DNA of 64,000 nucleotides from Staphylococcus sp. NAM3COL9 (GCF_001431205.1 NZ_LGPC01000011.1:527596-591595), one strand, 5' to 3'; positions 53,995-64,000 are shown, counted from the first letter of the stretch. The notes: generated by a model not told the origin, from the sequence alone. Made by a program: numbers and translations.

Positions 53995-55479
53995 TTATTT
54001 ATCGTCCATTTTAACATTTTGTCTTAAATCTACTTGTTCCAATGGTACTATTTTTGTTTTATAACGTAGTTTATGATAAAAGAAGAATGCTAAGAATACT
54101 GGAATACCCATATATGTGATAACAAATCTATTGAGATTAAATTTTCCTGATTGGATGAAATCAACATCTTGTCCAATAATTACAAGCACACACAAGATAC
54201 CTGCAAAAATAGGACCAAACGGGAATAATTTAGCTTTATATTTTAATTTCGATTTATCATAGTTTTGTTTATCAAACGCTTTTCTAAATCTGTAATGACT
54301 GACTGCAATACCAACCCAAGCAATAAAACCAGTCAGACCACTTGCAGCAACTATATATTCATAAGCATCACCGCTTAAATGTTGTAGTACAAAGATAATT
54401 ACAACGATTGCTGCCGTAACAAGTAATGATACGTATGGCACGCCACTTCTATTTGTTTTACCAAATATTGGATATGCGAGTTTATCTTTACTCATTGAAT
54501 ATAGCATACGAGTTGAAGCATACATACCTGAATTACCTGCTGATAATACTGAAGTGAGTATAACAGCATTCATGAATGAGGCTGCAAATGCGAGCCCTGC
54601 ATTTTGAAATACAAGTGTAAATGGTGAAGTTGAAATATCATCCCCGCCACCCATAAGTGATGGGCTATCATATGGTATCAACATACCGATTACAAAGATT
54701 GCAAGAATATAGAATATTAATATTCTCCAGAAGACTTGTTTAATCGCCTTAGGAACTGCGCGCTCTGGATTTTCAGACTCTCCTGCTGTAATACCAATGA
54801 GTTCAGTACCTTGGAATGAAAAACCTGCTACTAAGAACACACCTAAAATCGCTAAGATACTTCCCCCAAAGCCATCACCTAAAATAGGACCATTACCTTG
54901 AGTGAACGTGTCAAAACCAACAAATTCTCCACCCATAATACCGACTATTGTTAATAAACCGATAGCAATAAAGATAATCACAGTAACTACTTTAATCAAA
55001 GCAAACCAATATTCGCTTTCGCCAAATACTCTAACAGACAATGCATTCAGCCCAAATATGATAATTAAGAATAGACAGCTCCAACTCCATGCTGGAATAC
55101 CTGACATTGGTGTCCAATACTGTATTACTTGTGCTGCAATCGTTACATCGGCTGCAACTGTAATTACCCAGTTAAACCAATAGTTCCAACCTAATGCAAA
55201 TCCTAGAGATGGATCAACAAAACGCGTAGCATATGTACTAAATGATCCTGACACAGGTAAATATGTTGCCATTTCTCCTAGAGAAGTCATAAGGAAGAAT
55301 ACCATCGCTCCAATAATTGCAAAGGCTAAAAGCGCACCTAAACCACCTGCATCATGTATTGCACCACCAGAAGTCATAAACAAACCAGTCCCAATACAAC
55401 CTCCAATTGCAATCATGGATATATGGCGATCTTTCAGACCCCTTTGAACTCCATCATTTTGATTCACTTGTTTTGCCAT
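53995..55479 (-). CDS. lysP: Lysine-specific permease (APC superfamily)
   Basis: 494 residues, twelve membrane segments. N terminus GLKDRHISMIAIGGCIGTGLF is the APC-family signature; SENPERAVPKAIKQVFWRIL is also typical. The lysine assignment comes from similarity to LysP and from the lysine riboswitch directly upstream. It imports lysine with protons. Monocistronic; the L20 leader follows it. Confidence 0.93.
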   Translation of the reverse strand: MAKQVNQNDGVQRGLKDRHISMIAIGGCIGTGLFMTSGGAIHDAGGLGALLAFAIIGAMVFFLMTSLGEMATYLPVSGSFSTYATRFVDPSLGFALGWNYWFNWVITVAADVTIAAQVIQYWTPMSGIPAWSWSCLFLIIIFGLNALSVRVFGESEYWFALIKVVTVIIFIAIGLLTIVGIMGGEFVGFDTFTQGNGPILGDGFGGSILAILGVFLVAGFSFQGTELIGITAGESENPERAVPKAIKQVFWRILIFYILAIFVIGMLIPYDSPSLMGGGDDISTSPFTLVFQNAGLAFAASFMNAVILTSVLSAGNSGMYASTRMLYSMSKDKLAYPIFGKTNRSGVPYVSLLVTAAIVVIIFVLQHLSGDAYEYIVAASGLTGFIAWVGIAVSHYRFRKAFDKQNYDKSKLKYKAKLFPFGPIFAGILCVLVIIGQDVDFIQSGKFNLNRFVITYMGIPVFLAFFFYHKLRYKTKIVPLEQVDLRQNVKMDDK

Positions 55480-55645
55480 AGACGCTTCCTTTCCTTAAAT
55501 ATAGAGGTTAACTTACTATATGATTAAGATTCATACTATTTATAGTTTGAGCAGTTTTTCATTGTAATCAAATATATAAATTACACAACAATTATAAATT
55601 TCGCTCTTTCCCGTTAACGTATTTATGATAATCATTCGACTAAAA

Positions 55646-55684
55646 ATAAAATGGTTGCATACCTATTAGATATGCAACCATTTT
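55646..55684 (-). terminator. Riboswitch-controlled terminator ahead of lysP
   Basis: AAATGGTTGCATA / TATGCAACCATTT arms and a T-run on the minus strand. The arm overlaps sequence that can also pair with the aptamer base (GGTTGCA), as expected for a switch. Confidence 0.88.
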
Positions 55685-55694
55685 AATAATAGCA

Positions 55695-55862
55695 TTTATA
55701 TAGGTAGCACATCACGTATGTGACAGTCCAGTTTCTTTCGATAACTGGCCCAACCTGTATATTTAATGGACAATACAAGTTTCGGCATCTTCACCTTTCT
55801 ATTATTCAACATATGCCCCATTCGGCTTCTGAATAATTACTCATTGAAAATGCAACCTCTAA
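55695..55862 (-). promoter_or_regulatory. Lysine riboswitch (L box) of lysP
   Basis: On the minus strand the aptamer runs from AGAGGTTGCA (5', near 55860) through GAAGCCGAATGGGGCAT, AAAGGTGAAGATGCCGAAAC, GGTTGGGCCAG and CTGGACTGTCAC to GTGATGTGCTACC (3'). These are the conserved L-box core blocks in order. Lysine binding should stop lysP transcription at the terminator 55646-55684. Confidence 0.94.
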
Positions 55863-55939
55863 CTCAAATTTAATTTTAATATGAATGTATATTACTTCAC
55901 TATTCTGTAATATACATGATTTCCTCTGGAGTTTCAAGA

Positions 55940-57877
55940 CTATCTTTGCTTTTTCAATCTAATCTCATCAAGTAAATTCCAAATGAATTCTTCTTTTTCT
56001 AGTGTTTCTTGATCTTGTGAACCATATTTACGTACATTCACTTCATTATTTTCTACTTCTTTGTCCCCTACAACAAGTTGGTAAGGTGTTTTTTGCATTT
56101 GCGCTTCTCTAATTTTATAACCCATTTTTTCATTACGGTCATCAATTTCAACTCTAACACCTTGCGATTTAAGCTCGTCTTGAATGTGTCTAGCATAATC
56201 ATAATGTAAATCAACATTAACAGGTATGATTTCTACTTGTTTTGGCGCTAACCACGTAGGGAATGCTCCTTTTGTTTCTTCAGTTAAGAATGCAACGAAA
56301 CGTTCCATAGTAGAAACTACACCACGGTGAATGACTACTGGTCTATGTTGTTCTCCATCATTACCAATATAAGTTAAATCAAATTTTTCTGGTAATAAGA
56401 AGTCTAATTGGGCAGTAGATAATGTTTCTTCTTTACCCATAGCAGTTTGAACCTGTACGTCAAGTTTCGGACCATAGAATGCTGCTTCTCCTACTGCTTC
56501 TTCATAATCTAAGCCGAGTTCATCTGCCGCTTCTTTTAACATACTTTCTGCTTTATTCCACATGTCATCGTCATCAAAGTATTTTTCTTTATCTTCAGGA
56601 TCTCTATAACTTACACGGAATTTATAATTTTCAAAGTTGAAATCCTTGTAAACATCAATAATTAAATTTACAACACGTTTGAATTCTTCTTTAATTTGGT
56701 CGGGACGTACAAAAATATGTGCATCATTTAATGTCATTCCGCGGACACGTTGTAAACCAGAAACCGCACCACTAGATTCATAACGGTGCATAGTACCTAA
56801 TTCAGCAATTCTAATAGGCAATTCACGATATGAATGGGGTTTGTTTGCATAAATCATCATATGGTGTGGACAGTTCATTGGTCTTAATACCATTTCTTCG
56901 TGTTCATCTAATTTCATTGTTGGGAACATGTCTTCTTGATAATGATCCCAATGGCCTGATGTTTTATATAAATCAACGTTAGCCATCACAGGAGTATAAA
57001 CATGGTCATAACCCATACTTACTTCTTTATCTACAATATAACGTTCAATTTCACGACGAATTGTAGCACCGTTAGGCAACCAAAGTGGTAAACCCGCACC
57101 TACTAAAGGATTGTTAGCAAATAGTTCTAAGTCCTTACCAATTTTACGGTGATCACGTTCTTTGCGTTCCTCCAACATTTTCAAATGTGCTTTCAATTCT
57201 TTTTTATCGAAAAATGCTGTGCCGTATATACGTTGTAACATTTTATTATCACTGTTTCCACGCCAATAAGCACCAGCTGTCGATAATAATTTGAATTCTT
57301 TTATTTTAGAAGTAGATGGCACATGAACACCACGACATAAATCCGTGAACTCACCTTGAGAATATAAAGTCACATTTTCATTTTCTGGAATAGCATTGAT
57401 TAATTCTTGCTTATATGGATCGTCTGAGAAAAATGATTTAGCTTCTTCTCTTGAAACGACTTTACGTTCAATTGAATAGTTTTCATTAACAATTTGTTTC
57501 ATTGTTTTTTCTATTTTTTCAAAATCATCTGATGAAATACTTTCTTCCATATCAAAGTCATAATAAAATCCCCCATCAATTACTGGGCCAACGCCAAAAT
57601 GAACATTACCATATAATCGTTTTAAAGCTTGTGCCATAAGATGTGCAGTGGAATGACGTAACACTTCTAGCGCTTCATCAGAGCCAGGTGTTACGATTTC
57701 AATTGATCCATCTTCGTCAATGGGTCTAGTTAAATCTATTAATTGTCCATTTAATTTACCAGCTACAGCTTTTTTTCTTAATCCTGGACTTATAGAATGT
57801 GCAATATCTTCTGTAGTTGTACCTTTGTCAAACACTTTTGAATTGCCATCTGGAAATTTAATATTTATTTGCTCCAT
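55940..57877 (-). CDS. thrS: Threonyl-tRNA synthetase
   Basis: 645 residues. TGS domain (1-60), editing domain with [11 protein letters not shown] (H-x3-H) and a later Cys/His site, class II core with motif 2 [20 protein letters not shown] (about 360) and motif 3 near [14 protein letters not shown], anticodon domain at the end. Zinc ligands in MNCPHHMMI and HRGVV are present. Controlled by the T-box upstream. GGAGGG precedes the ATG. Confidence 0.98.
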   Translation of the reverse strand: MEQINIKFPDGNSKVFDKGTTTEDIAHSISPGLRKKAVAGKLNGQLIDLTRPIDEDGSIEIVTPGSDEALEVLRHSTAHLMAQALKRLYGNVHFGVGPVIDGGFYYDFDMEESISSDDFEKIEKTMKQIVNENYSIERKVVSREEAKSFFSDDPYKQELINAIPENENVTLYSQGEFTDLCRGVHVPSTSKIKEFKLLSTAGAYWRGNSDNKMLQRIYGTAFFDKKELKAHLKMLEERKERDHRKIGKDLELFANNPLVGAGLPLWLPNGATIRREIERYIVDKEVSMGYDHVYTPVMANVDLYKTSGHWDHYQEDMFPTMKLDEHEEMVLRPMNCPHHMMIYANKPHSYRELPIRIAELGTMHRYESSGAVSGLQRVRGMTLNDAHIFVRPDQIKEEFKRVVNLIIDVYKDFNFENYKFRVSYRDPEDKEKYFDDDDMWNKAESMLKEAADELGLDYEEAVGEAAFYGPKLDVQVQTAMGKEETLSTAQLDFLLPEKFDLTYIGNDGEQHRPVVIHRGVVSTMERFVAFLTEETKGAFPTWLAPKQVEIIPVNVDLHYDYARHIQDELKSQGVRVEIDDRNEKMGYKIREAQMQKTPYQLVVGDKEVENNEVNVRKYGSQDQETLEKEEFIWNLLDEIRLKKQR

Positions 57878-57944
57878 AAAAAACCCTCCTATTTATTCAA
57901 GCACTTAAATCAAAAAGAAATGATGTTTATACTGAATTAGACTC

Positions 57945-58200
57945 AAAAACAAAAAGACCCCATCCCTAAAAAGGGACGAGGTCTTCGCGGTACCACCCTA
58001 AATTAAAGTTATGATGTATTTGACATACATAACTTTACTCTACGTAAGATAACGGTCTTGAGCCGGATGTTCATTACAATATCAATTATAAAGTAGTAAC
58101 GAATTAACTTACTTACCAGCATCTCATCTTTTACTAGCTCTCTGTGAAGTAGTGGTTTATTCATCTCGTCTTCATTTCATTTTTTATGATTTAGATTTAA
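57945..58200 (-). promoter_or_regulatory. T-box leader of thrS
   Basis: T-box motif AGGGTGGTACCGCG on the minus strand (57986-57999), then a terminator hairpin AAGACCTCGTCCC / GGGATGGGGTCTT (57949-57985) with a T-run. The promoter TTGAAA (58227-58232), 16-nt spacer, TATAAT (58205-58210) overlaps the end of dnaI. Uncharged tRNA-Thr is the expected signal. Confidence 0.94.
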
Positions 58201-58228
58201 GTTTATTATACAACATTTATTTTAGATT

Positions 58229-59152
58229 TCAATCGTTCCTGTAATTTTTTCCTTCTAAGAAATAAGGTGTTGATAATGTTTTGATTCTTTCCATTATTCT
58301 TGCAGACTTTGTTTTTTCAGTACCGTCTCGCGTGACAGAGAGATGATACTCTAATTCTTCAAAACTTAAATTAGAACTGAAAAATGTAGGTAACTCTTGA
58401 ACCATACGATAATGTAACAATGGTCCAATTACTTCATCGCGTGCCCATGGTGTAATGTCTTCGGCGCCTATATCATCTAACATTAATATATTGGCTTCTC
58501 TCACTCTAGAGAGTTTCGTTTCAAAAGTACCATCTTTAAATCCACCTTTAAGCGAACGGATAAATTCTGGTAAATAGACAATTGTAGATGGTATTTTTTC
58601 AGTTTTTAATTGATTAGCAATTGCGCCGAGGATAAATGATTTACCAGTACCAAATGGACCATGTAAATATAAACCTTTAATTTGTGTCTCTTTATTCGTT
58701 ATTTTTTCACAAATTTGGTTAGCGGCCATTGCGACATCTAATCTATCTCTTCTATCCATATATATATCTTCAAGTTTTGCATCTAATGTGTCACGTTGCA
58801 TATGGTGCGATGTAATTAAATGTTTGTTAAACCGTTCTTCATCGTGTTTAATTTTACAAGGACAAGGTAAGTAGCGAATTTTTATATGATTATGTTCGAC
58901 ATATAATTCAGGAATATGACCTGTAACAAAATTGGGACAGTCTTTCAATTTATGACCATCATAACGCTTTTCTTGATCTTTATATTCTTGTAAAATATTT
59001 AAATCTTCATCTATCATCGCATTCGTCAGTTCAGCTTTATGCGACTGTAGAAATTGTTTAACGTCTGGATCATTGACGACATCTTTTTTTATCTTGGCAA
59101 TTTTTTTTGATAAATCGTTTGAATCGCCCATGATTTGATTAAAAGGTTTCAT
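58229..59152 (-). CDS. dnaI: Primosomal protein DnaI (helicase loader)
   Basis: 307 residues. N-terminal helicase-binding domain with a zinc-type site (YLPCPCK and ITSHH, about 95-117); C-terminal AAA+ domain with Walker A LHGPFGTGKSFIL (about residues 163-170), Walker B LMLDDIGAED and an arginine-rich sensor. It loads the replicative helicase (DnaC in this group) together with DnaB and DnaD. Starts directly after dnaB. Confidence 0.97.
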   Translation of the reverse strand: MKPFNQIMGDSNDLSKKIAKIKKDVVNDPDVKQFLQSHKAELTNAMIDEDLNILQEYKDQEKRYDGHKLKDCPNFVTGHIPELYVEHNHIKIRYLPCPCKIKHDEERFNKHLITSHHMQRDTLDAKLEDIYMDRRDRLDVAMAANQICEKITNKETQIKGLYLHGPFGTGKSFILGAIANQLKTEKIPSTIVYLPEFIRSLKGGFKDGTFETKLSRVREANILMLDDIGAEDITPWARDEVIGPLLHYRMVQELPTFFSSNLSFEELEYHLSVTRDGTEKTKSARIMERIKTLSTPYFLEGKNYRND

Positions 59153-60559
59153 TTATTTGTCCTCCTTCCATCTATCTTTAAGTTGATTTAAAAACTGTTC
59201 TCTATCATTCTTCAGTTTTTCATCATCTTCATTATTACTTGAAGTGTCAGTTTCTACTTTGTTATCTCGTTCTTCTAACCATTTAGGTGTCATCTCTCTC
59301 GATGCTAATTGTTTTTGTTTATAATACGGCTTAGATGACTTGTTTTCTGTCTTAGGTTGATTCACTTTTATCGCATAATTATATGCTTGTTCAGCTGTTT
59401 TGATACCTTTTTTCTTCCAATTTGATGCTATTTCAAAAATATAAGTTTTAGGTAGCTTCATATCTTCTTTCAACATCACAAATTGTAACAGTATATTAAT
59501 GACACCGAATGACAATTGTTCACGTTCTACTAATTCTTCAATCATATATTTTTGTTGTGTTGTTGGTTCAGATTCTGACCAAGATGCTAACATATCTATT
59601 GGACTTGTTTCTTCTAACTGTTTTAGCCATGTAGCAGATTTATCTTCGTTTTGCGTTTGGTTTTGAGTTTGGTTATTATTCTGCGTTTGACCAACTTGGC
59701 CCGTGTTATCTACATAATTGTTAGTTTTACTATTTAAAGATGGCATTTGCTGTTCATGTTCCATCAAATAATAAGTTCTTGCATGTTTTCTTAATTCTTC
59801 AAACGAAAGTTCTTGTGCGCTTGTTATAGATTTTAAAATGATGCGTTTCATCGGCTCCGGCGTCAAACCATATAAAGTCGCAATTTGTGTAATTAAAGCT
59901 TTGGCTTCTTTATCTATAATTTTTGTACTGATAAAGTGACTTTGTAATAAATCATATAATGTTTCAAAATCAAAGTGCACTTGTGACAAGTTTAAACCTT
60001 GATATGCAGTTTCACTTAGTATTTCATTTGTATCGTTATCTAATGGCTTATTAGGTACTTTAAACACATCGGTGAAATTGCGTGTCACATCTTGATACTT
60101 ACTAAAGTCAATTTGCTTTTTATGTTCAAAATGACGTTTCAATTGTTGATAACGTTGTTTGCTTACTTCACTAAACAAATACACTGATAACATTGGATCA
60201 CTGAAAAACTGTTTTGCTGATGGCGGCTGGACAAGCTGATAAACAAAGGATGAATGCTGTGCATCATGATTCACTAATGTTTTAACTAATCCAATACCCT
60301 CTAATAAGTCCATATCTTTTCTGAATTCTAATAAATTAATCTTTAACTCACTCATAATTATATAGTGCGTCAATACAGAATCCGCTTCATATTCTACAAA
60401 CTGATTCAAATAATGATATAAACCAATTGCATTTGCACCAATCATTGGTGTAAACAATCTATTTAAAATTTCTAGATGCTTGCTGTTCAAATAGAAATTT
60501 CGCACAACAGTAAAATTATCATGTGGTCTTAAACCATAATCATATGATTGTAACCCCAT
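59153..60559 (-). CDS. dnaB: DnaB, replication initiation and membrane attachment protein
   Basis: 468 residues. This is the Firmicute DnaB, a DnaD/DnaB2-type helicase-loading protein, not the helicase. Seen: MGLQSYDYGLRPHDNFTVVRN start, an N-terminal winged-helix domain, a Gln/Asn-rich linker (TQNNNQTQNQTQNED, about 295-309) and a C-terminal DDBH2 domain (SFGVINILLQFVML, WKKKGIKT). With DnaI it loads the helicase at oriC and at restart. Lies between nrdR and dnaI with no gaps. Confidence 0.96.
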   Translation of the reverse strand: MGLQSYDYGLRPHDNFTVVRNFYLNSKHLEILNRLFTPMIGANAIGLYHYLNQFVEYEADSVLTHYIIMSELKINLLEFRKDMDLLEGIGLVKTLVNHDAQHSSFVYQLVQPPSAKQFFSDPMLSVYLFSEVSKQRYQQLKRHFEHKKQIDFSKYQDVTRNFTDVFKVPNKPLDNDTNEILSETAYQGLNLSQVHFDFETLYDLLQSHFISTKIIDKEAKALITQIATLYGLTPEPMKRIILKSITSAQELSFEELRKHARTYYLMEHEQQMPSLNSKTNNYVDNTGQVGQTQNNNQTQNQTQNEDKSATWLKQLEETSPIDMLASWSESEPTTQQKYMIEELVEREQLSFGVINILLQFVMLKEDMKLPKTYIFEIASNWKKKGIKTAEQAYNYAIKVNQPKTENKSSKPYYKQKQLASREMTPKWLEERDNKVETDTSSNNEDDEKLKNDREQFLNQLKDRWKEDK

Positions 60560-61030
60560 TTAAGAATCACTCCGTTTATTTCCAGCTAAAATACCTTGCA
60601 TTGATTGTAATAGTTGATCAACATCCTTAAATTCTTTATATACAGATGCAAATCTTACATATGATACTTGGTCTACGTGCATAAGCAAATTCATCACATG
60701 TTCTCCAATTTCTCTTGAAGAAATTTCTGCATGTCCTTCATCACGTAACTTCCATTCAACATTATTCGTAATATCTTCTAATTGTTGATAACGTACTGGT
60801 CTTTTTTCACATGAACGTACCAATCCATTTAAAATCTTTTCACGTGAAAATTGTTCCCGTGTGCCATCTTTTTTTACCACAATGAGTGGTCTTTTTTCTA
60901 TATGTTCAAAAGTTGTGAATCTCGTACTACACTTTTCACATTCTCTTCTACGTCGAATCGCATTAACTTCATCTGCATGTCTAGAGTCTACAACACGAGA
61001 ATGAGTCGAATTACATTTCGGGCATTTCAT
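60560..61030 (-). CDS. nrdR: NrdR, ribonucleotide reductase repressor
   Basis: 156 residues. N-terminal zinc ribbon [17 protein letters not shown]...CEKC (four Cys: 3, 6, 31, 34 by count) and an ATP-cone domain ([19 protein letters not shown]). It senses (d)ATP and represses nrd genes. First gene of nrdR-dnaB-dnaI; the junction with dnaB has no gap. Confidence 0.97.
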   Translation of the reverse strand: MKCPKCNSTHSRVVDSRHADEVNAIRRRRECEKCSTRFTTFEHIEKRPLIVVKKDGTREQFSREKILNGLVRSCEKRPVRYQQLEDITNNVEWKLRDEGHAEISSREIGEHVMNLLMHVDQVSYVRFASVYKEFKDVDQLLQSMQGILAGNKRSDS

Positions 61031-61423
61031 CGAATTATCACCCTCTCGTTTTGATTACTTATCATTATACTATAAATATGTATGTCACAAAAGAATCACT
61101 GTAATACGTTTGAACAACTTAAAGCTTTATGTATTTTTTATCACTTACATCCCAAATATTGATAGAAATTAAAATACTTACTGTATCTCACTGTCAGTAA
61201 GTTTAACATGATAAGCGATTTAATCATTGTCTTTTTCTACAATCATCTAGTATATAGGTTTAAAAGACAAAATGAAAACTCCTTTCCAAGTAGCACTATC
61301 AATGTGCATCACTTCAAAAGGAGTATACATAATATTCTCTACCAAAATATCAAACGGACTATACTTTGTGAATTCTCAGAATTTAATCAAATAGATAATT
61401 ATTAACTGTTATAAATGTGTACT
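61031..61423. other. Gap between gapB and nrdR
   Basis: 393 bp. It holds a long hairpin that probably ends gapB (61270-61326) and the nrdR promoter region. A 65-codon frame on the plus strand runs through the hairpin and has no ribosome site, so it is not counted. Confidence 0.6.
61270..61326 (-). terminator. Long hairpin after gapB, probable terminator
   Basis: ACTCCTTT...GTGC-type arms (61278-61296 and 61304-61324) pair over about 18 bp with small bulges and end GGAGTTTTC on the minus strand. It is about 100 nt after the gapB stop. Confidence 0.6.
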
Positions 61424-62449
61424 TTAATTTGTGACAGCGCCAACATCATTTTTGAGTAATTGACCTATTTGTTCAGTCACATCTACAACTCTATTTGAAT
61501 AACCCCATTCATTATCATACCAAGCGATTATTTTGACTTTATTGTCGCCCATAATCATTGTACTTTGTGTATCAATAATTGCTGAATGTGGATTTGTATT
61601 AAAGTCCATAGATACTAAAGGTGCATCTTCGGTTGCAATCACACCATCTAAGTCATTGTCTTTAAATGCTTGATTGACTTGTTGAACCGTTACATTCGTG
61701 TCTAAATCAACGACTAAATCGACTAATGAAACATTCTTCGTTGGCACTCTTAATGCCATACCATGTAATTTACCGTCTAATTCAGGTAGTACTTCTTTTA
61801 GTGCCTTTGCAGCACCTGTCGAAGTTGGAATAATACTTTCATTACAAGAACGCGCACGTCTCAAATCTTTATGCGGATTATCAATGTTATTTTGATCATT
61901 CGTAATGGCATGAATTGTTGTCATTAAACCATTTTGGATACCAAATTGGTCATTTAATACTTTAGCAACTGGACCAATACAATTAGTCGTACATGAAGCA
62001 TTACTAAATATGTCATACTGTTCAATGTCTAATTGATTATTATTAACGCCTTTGACAATCATTTGGACTTCTCCACCTTTAGATGGACCAGTGAGCAATA
62101 CTTTTTTAGCACCTGCGTCAATATGTGCAACGGCTTTATCTCCATGATTGAATTTTCCGGTAGCCTCAATAACAATATCGATGTTCAGCGCTTCCCAAGG
62201 TAAGTGCTCAGGATTTCTTTCTGCAACAAGCTTGATTTCATGGCCATCGACTTTAACCCCATTTTCTATAGGCTCTACTTTTAAATCATAAGCACCATGA
62301 GTTGTATCATAATTAATTAAGTGGGCAATCGTTTCAGGTGGGTAGCTCGCATTAATTGCTACTACATTTAATTCCTGATTTTTCAAAGCGATTCTTAATA
62401 CCATTCTTCCAATTCTACCCATTCCATTAATTGCAATATTTGTCGTCAT
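61424..62449 (-). CDS. gapB: Glyceraldehyde-3-phosphate dehydrogenase GapB (gluconeogenic type)
   Basis: 341 residues. Seen: INGMGRIGRMVLR nucleotide-binding loop, catalytic cysteine in SNASCTTNCIGP, and WYDNEWGYSNRVVD. The longer GapB branch prefers NADP and works in gluconeogenesis, while GapA runs glycolysis. A cre-like palindrome overlaps the promoter, which would give the glucose repression known for this gene. Placed between coaE and nrdR as in S. aureus. Confidence 0.95.
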   Translation of the reverse strand: MTTNIAINGMGRIGRMVLRIALKNQELNVVAINASYPPETIAHLINYDTTHGAYDLKVEPIENGVKVDGHEIKLVAERNPEHLPWEALNIDIVIEATGKFNHGDKAVAHIDAGAKKVLLTGPSKGGEVQMIVKGVNNNQLDIEQYDIFSNASCTTNCIGPVAKVLNDQFGIQNGLMTTIHAITNDQNNIDNPHKDLRRARSCNESIIPTSTGAAKALKEVLPELDGKLHGMALRVPTKNVSLVDLVVDLDTNVTVQQVNQAFKDNDLDGVIATEDAPLVSMDFNTNPHSAIIDTQSTMIMGDNKVKIIAWYDNEWGYSNRVVDVTEQIGQLLKNDVGAVTN

Positions 62450-62479
62450 TCAAAGCACCCCTCGTTTTTGTGTTATACT

Positions 62480-62526
62480 TTATGGAAATAGTATAACATA
62501 AATAAAAGTACAAGAAAGCGTTTTCT
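62480..62526 (-). promoter_or_regulatory. gapB promoter with CcpA-type cre site
   Basis: On the minus strand AGAAAACGCTTTCT (62513-62526) is a near-perfect palindrome close to the cre consensus. It overlaps a TTTCTT -35-like box, with TATACT about 16 nt downstream. CcpA bound here would block transcription when glucose is present. Confidence 0.6.
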
Positions 62527-62619
62527 AAAATAAATTTAAAAAAATTTAAAAATCGCTTACCTATGAGCTTAAAGAGCCCTTTTCGAGATAAGTTTACAAC
62601 ATAATTTAAGTTCATATTG

Positions 62620-62663
62620 AAAAAGTACTACTCAACATTAAATTATAAGTTGGGTAGTACTTC
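62620..62663 (-). terminator. Terminator of mutM-coaE
   Basis: AAGTACTACCCAAC / GTTGAGTAGTACTT arms with a 12-nt loop and TTTTTC on the minus strand. Confidence 0.87.
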
Positions 62664-62747
62664 TGAATACACTTATTAAACCATACTAATGTATATTAAA
62701 TCAAGCATACTATAATCATCATTCGAAGACTCACTTAAAAAGATAAT

Positions 62748-63371
62748 TTATTGCGCTTCTTCTTCAGTATTGTTGTGAATATAACCTTCTTCTACAAGCA
62801 ATTGTTCTAAGTTCTGTTTCAATTCTAATTTCGTATCACGGTTATCAATTTCACGATCCGCCATTCTACGTTTTTTATCAATTGAAATTTGACTATAGAC
62901 TCGTGCTTTCGCATCTTCCATTGATAAATCATTACGTTCCATCAATCTATCAATTTGTATACTTTCAGAAGTGTATACTAACCAAACTTCATCCACAGTT
63001 TCTTGCAAGTCATTTTCAAATAATAATGGAATATCCATAATTACGTTATAGCCTTGCTCAAGATAAGTTTCTTTTTCTTGTTCCATGATGTCTCTAACAA
63101 TAGGATGAATAATTTCATTTAATTCCAATCTTTTATCTGGATGATTAAATATGACATCTCCTACATATGATCTATTCATATTGCCATCTTCATCTATTGC
63201 TTCTTCTCCAAATGCTTCTTTAACTTGTTCTAGACCTTTGGTACCCTTCTCTACTGCTTGGCGTGATGCAATATCTGCATCTACGACTTTAAAACCATGT
63301 ACGGTTAATAATTCCGAAACACTAGATTTGCCTGATGCGATACCACCTGTTAGTCCTATAACTTTTGGCAT
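62748..63371 (-). CDS. coaE: Dephospho-CoA kinase
   Basis: 207 residues. P-loop [13 protein letters not shown] (about residues 6-15), [17 protein letters not shown] and the CoA-binding lid region. It phosphorylates dephospho-CoA, the last step of coenzyme A synthesis. The C-terminal tail NNTEEEAQ is acidic. Lies 15 bp after mutM, so the two share an operon (in staphylococci usually polA-mutM-coaE). Confidence 0.97.
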   Translation of the reverse strand: MPKVIGLTGGIASGKSSVSELLTVHGFKVVDADIASRQAVEKGTKGLEQVKEAFGEEAIDEDGNMNRSYVGDVIFNHPDKRLELNEIIHPIVRDIMEQEKETYLEQGYNVIMDIPLLFENDLQETVDEVWLVYTSESIQIDRLMERNDLSMEDAKARVYSQISIDKKRRMADREIDNRDTKLELKQNLEQLLVEEGYIHNNTEEEAQ

Positions 63372-63386
63372 AATTTCACTCTTCCT

Positions 63387-64000
63387 TTATTTTTGACATG
63401 TAGCGCAAAAATGACTATTTCGCGTTGCAATAACTTGAGTTTCAATGTCACTTCCACACACCTTACATATCTTTTGTTTATAAACATTAAGATGCAATTG
63501 CATCGTTCCTGTACTACCGTCTGCATGACGATAATCAGATATGCTCGTTCCACCATATTTTATACCCGCTTCTAGCACATCACGAACATAATAAAATAAT
63601 GTTTCGCGTTCTTGGTCATTTAACTCTTTTGATAGACGCGCTGGATGGATACCTGCTCTGAAAAGAGCTTCACACGCATAAATGTTACCACAACCCGAAA
63701 TGACCCGATGATCTAAAATCATCTGTTTAATTGGCTTGTTTTGGTATGGTTTTTTATTAAACCATGATAAGTAATGTGGCATTGCTTCTTCATCAAATGG
63801 TTCTGGGGCAATTTCTAAAAATGATGGATACGCCTCAAACGATGGCACATTTCTAATTTCACCGAAACGACGAATATCAGAATAGACAAGCAATTTATCA
63901 TTATTTAATTTAAATATAACATGCCAATGTTTACGATAATTCGGAACACTAATATCTTCTATTTTATCGACCACAAAGAAACCACCAGCCATACCCAGAT
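63387..64000 (-). CDS. mutM: Formamidopyrimidine-DNA glycosylase MutM (C-terminal part)
   Basis: About 204 residues are visible; the N terminus, including the catalytic proline and glutamate, is beyond the right edge. Seen: LGMAGGFFVV, DIRRFGEIR, the helix-two-turns-helix with SGCGNIYACEALFRAGIHP, and the C-terminal zinc finger CKVCGSDIETQVIATRNSHFCATC with all four cysteines. It removes 8-oxoguanine and formamidopyrimidines from DNA. Upstream of coaE. Confidence 0.97.
   Translation of the reverse strand, partial: LGMAGGFFVVDKIEDISVPNYRKHWHVIFKLNNDKLLVYSDIRRFGEIRNVPSFEAYPSFLEIAPEPFDEEAMPHYLSWFNKKPYQNKPIKQMILDHRVISGCGNIYACEALFRAGIHPARLSKELNDQERETLFYYVRDVLEAGIKYGGTSISDYRHADGSTGTMQLHLNVYKQKICKVCGSDIETQVIATRNSHFCATCQK

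Noticed and set aside
61208..61405. A 65-codon plus-strand frame between gapB and nrdR
   Set aside because: No ribosome site, and it runs through the long hairpin that probably terminates gapB.
62427..62615. A 62-codon minus-strand frame overlapping the start of gapB
   Set aside because: It covers the gapB promoter and cre site and overlaps gapB; no ribosome site.

Overview
The window is a low-GC Firmicute chromosome segment. Gene order and protein sequences identify it as the core chromosome of a Staphylococcus: cysteine desulfurase - csbD - cymR - rarA - tcdA - 6S RNA - aspS/hisS - lytH/dtd/rel - apt/recJ - secDF - yajC/tgt/queA/ruvBA - obgE - rpmA/prp/rplU - mreDC - radC/comC - folC/valS - tag - hemLBDCXA - engB - clpX - tig - rplT/rpmI/infC - lysP - thrS - dnaI/dnaB/nrdR - gapB - coaE/mutM. 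A non-aureus, coagulase-negative species is likely, because a few genes (a Sal/Vga-like ABC-F protein, an orphan squalene/phytoene-synthase-like enzyme, an AbrB-type membrane protein) do not fit the S. aureus order I know. I cannot name the species from sequence alone. Almost every gene lies on the minus strand. The plus-strand genes are an LLM oxidoreductase, rarA, tag and a 59-residue membrane protein.

Layout. 0-6.5 kb: cysteine desulfurase (cut by the window edge), an ABC-F ATPase with a 206-nt leader, a flavin oxidoreductase, two small stress-type proteins, CymR, RarA and TcdA. 6.5-17 kb: 6S RNA, a T-box-controlled hisS-aspS operon, the rel-dtd-lytH group and apt-recJ. 17-28.4 kb: protein export (SecDF, YajC), tRNA queuosine synthesis (Tgt, QueA), Holliday junction processing (RuvAB), ribosome assembly (ObgE, L27 and its protease Prp, L21 with an autoregulatory leader) and cell shape (MreCD). 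28.4-34.4 kb is the least conserved part: a 570-bp gap with stacked hairpins, small hypothetical proteins, an aldo/keto reductase, RadC, a prepilin peptidase and the squalene-synthase-like gene. 34.4-47 kb: FolC, T-box-controlled ValRS, Tag and the haem operon hemAXCDBL. 47-64 kb: EngB, ClpX, trigger factor, a YsoA-like repeat protein, a Nudix hydrolase, the infC-rpmI-rplT operon with its L20 leader, LysP under a lysine riboswitch, T-box-controlled ThrRS, replication restart/loading proteins, NrdR, gluconeogenic GapB, CoaE and MutM.

RNA-based control is dense: three T-boxes (His, Val, Thr), a lysine riboswitch, L20 and L21 leaders, 6S RNA and a possible attenuator ahead of the ABC-F gene. No tRNA, rRNA, CRISPR array, insertion sequence or prophage was seen.

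The points most worth a second look are the ABC-F leader (promoter, short ORF, 12-bp inverted repeat), the squalene-synthase-like enzyme with an altered second Asp motif, the structured gap at 28.7-28.8 kb, and the apparent AUA start codon of infC.
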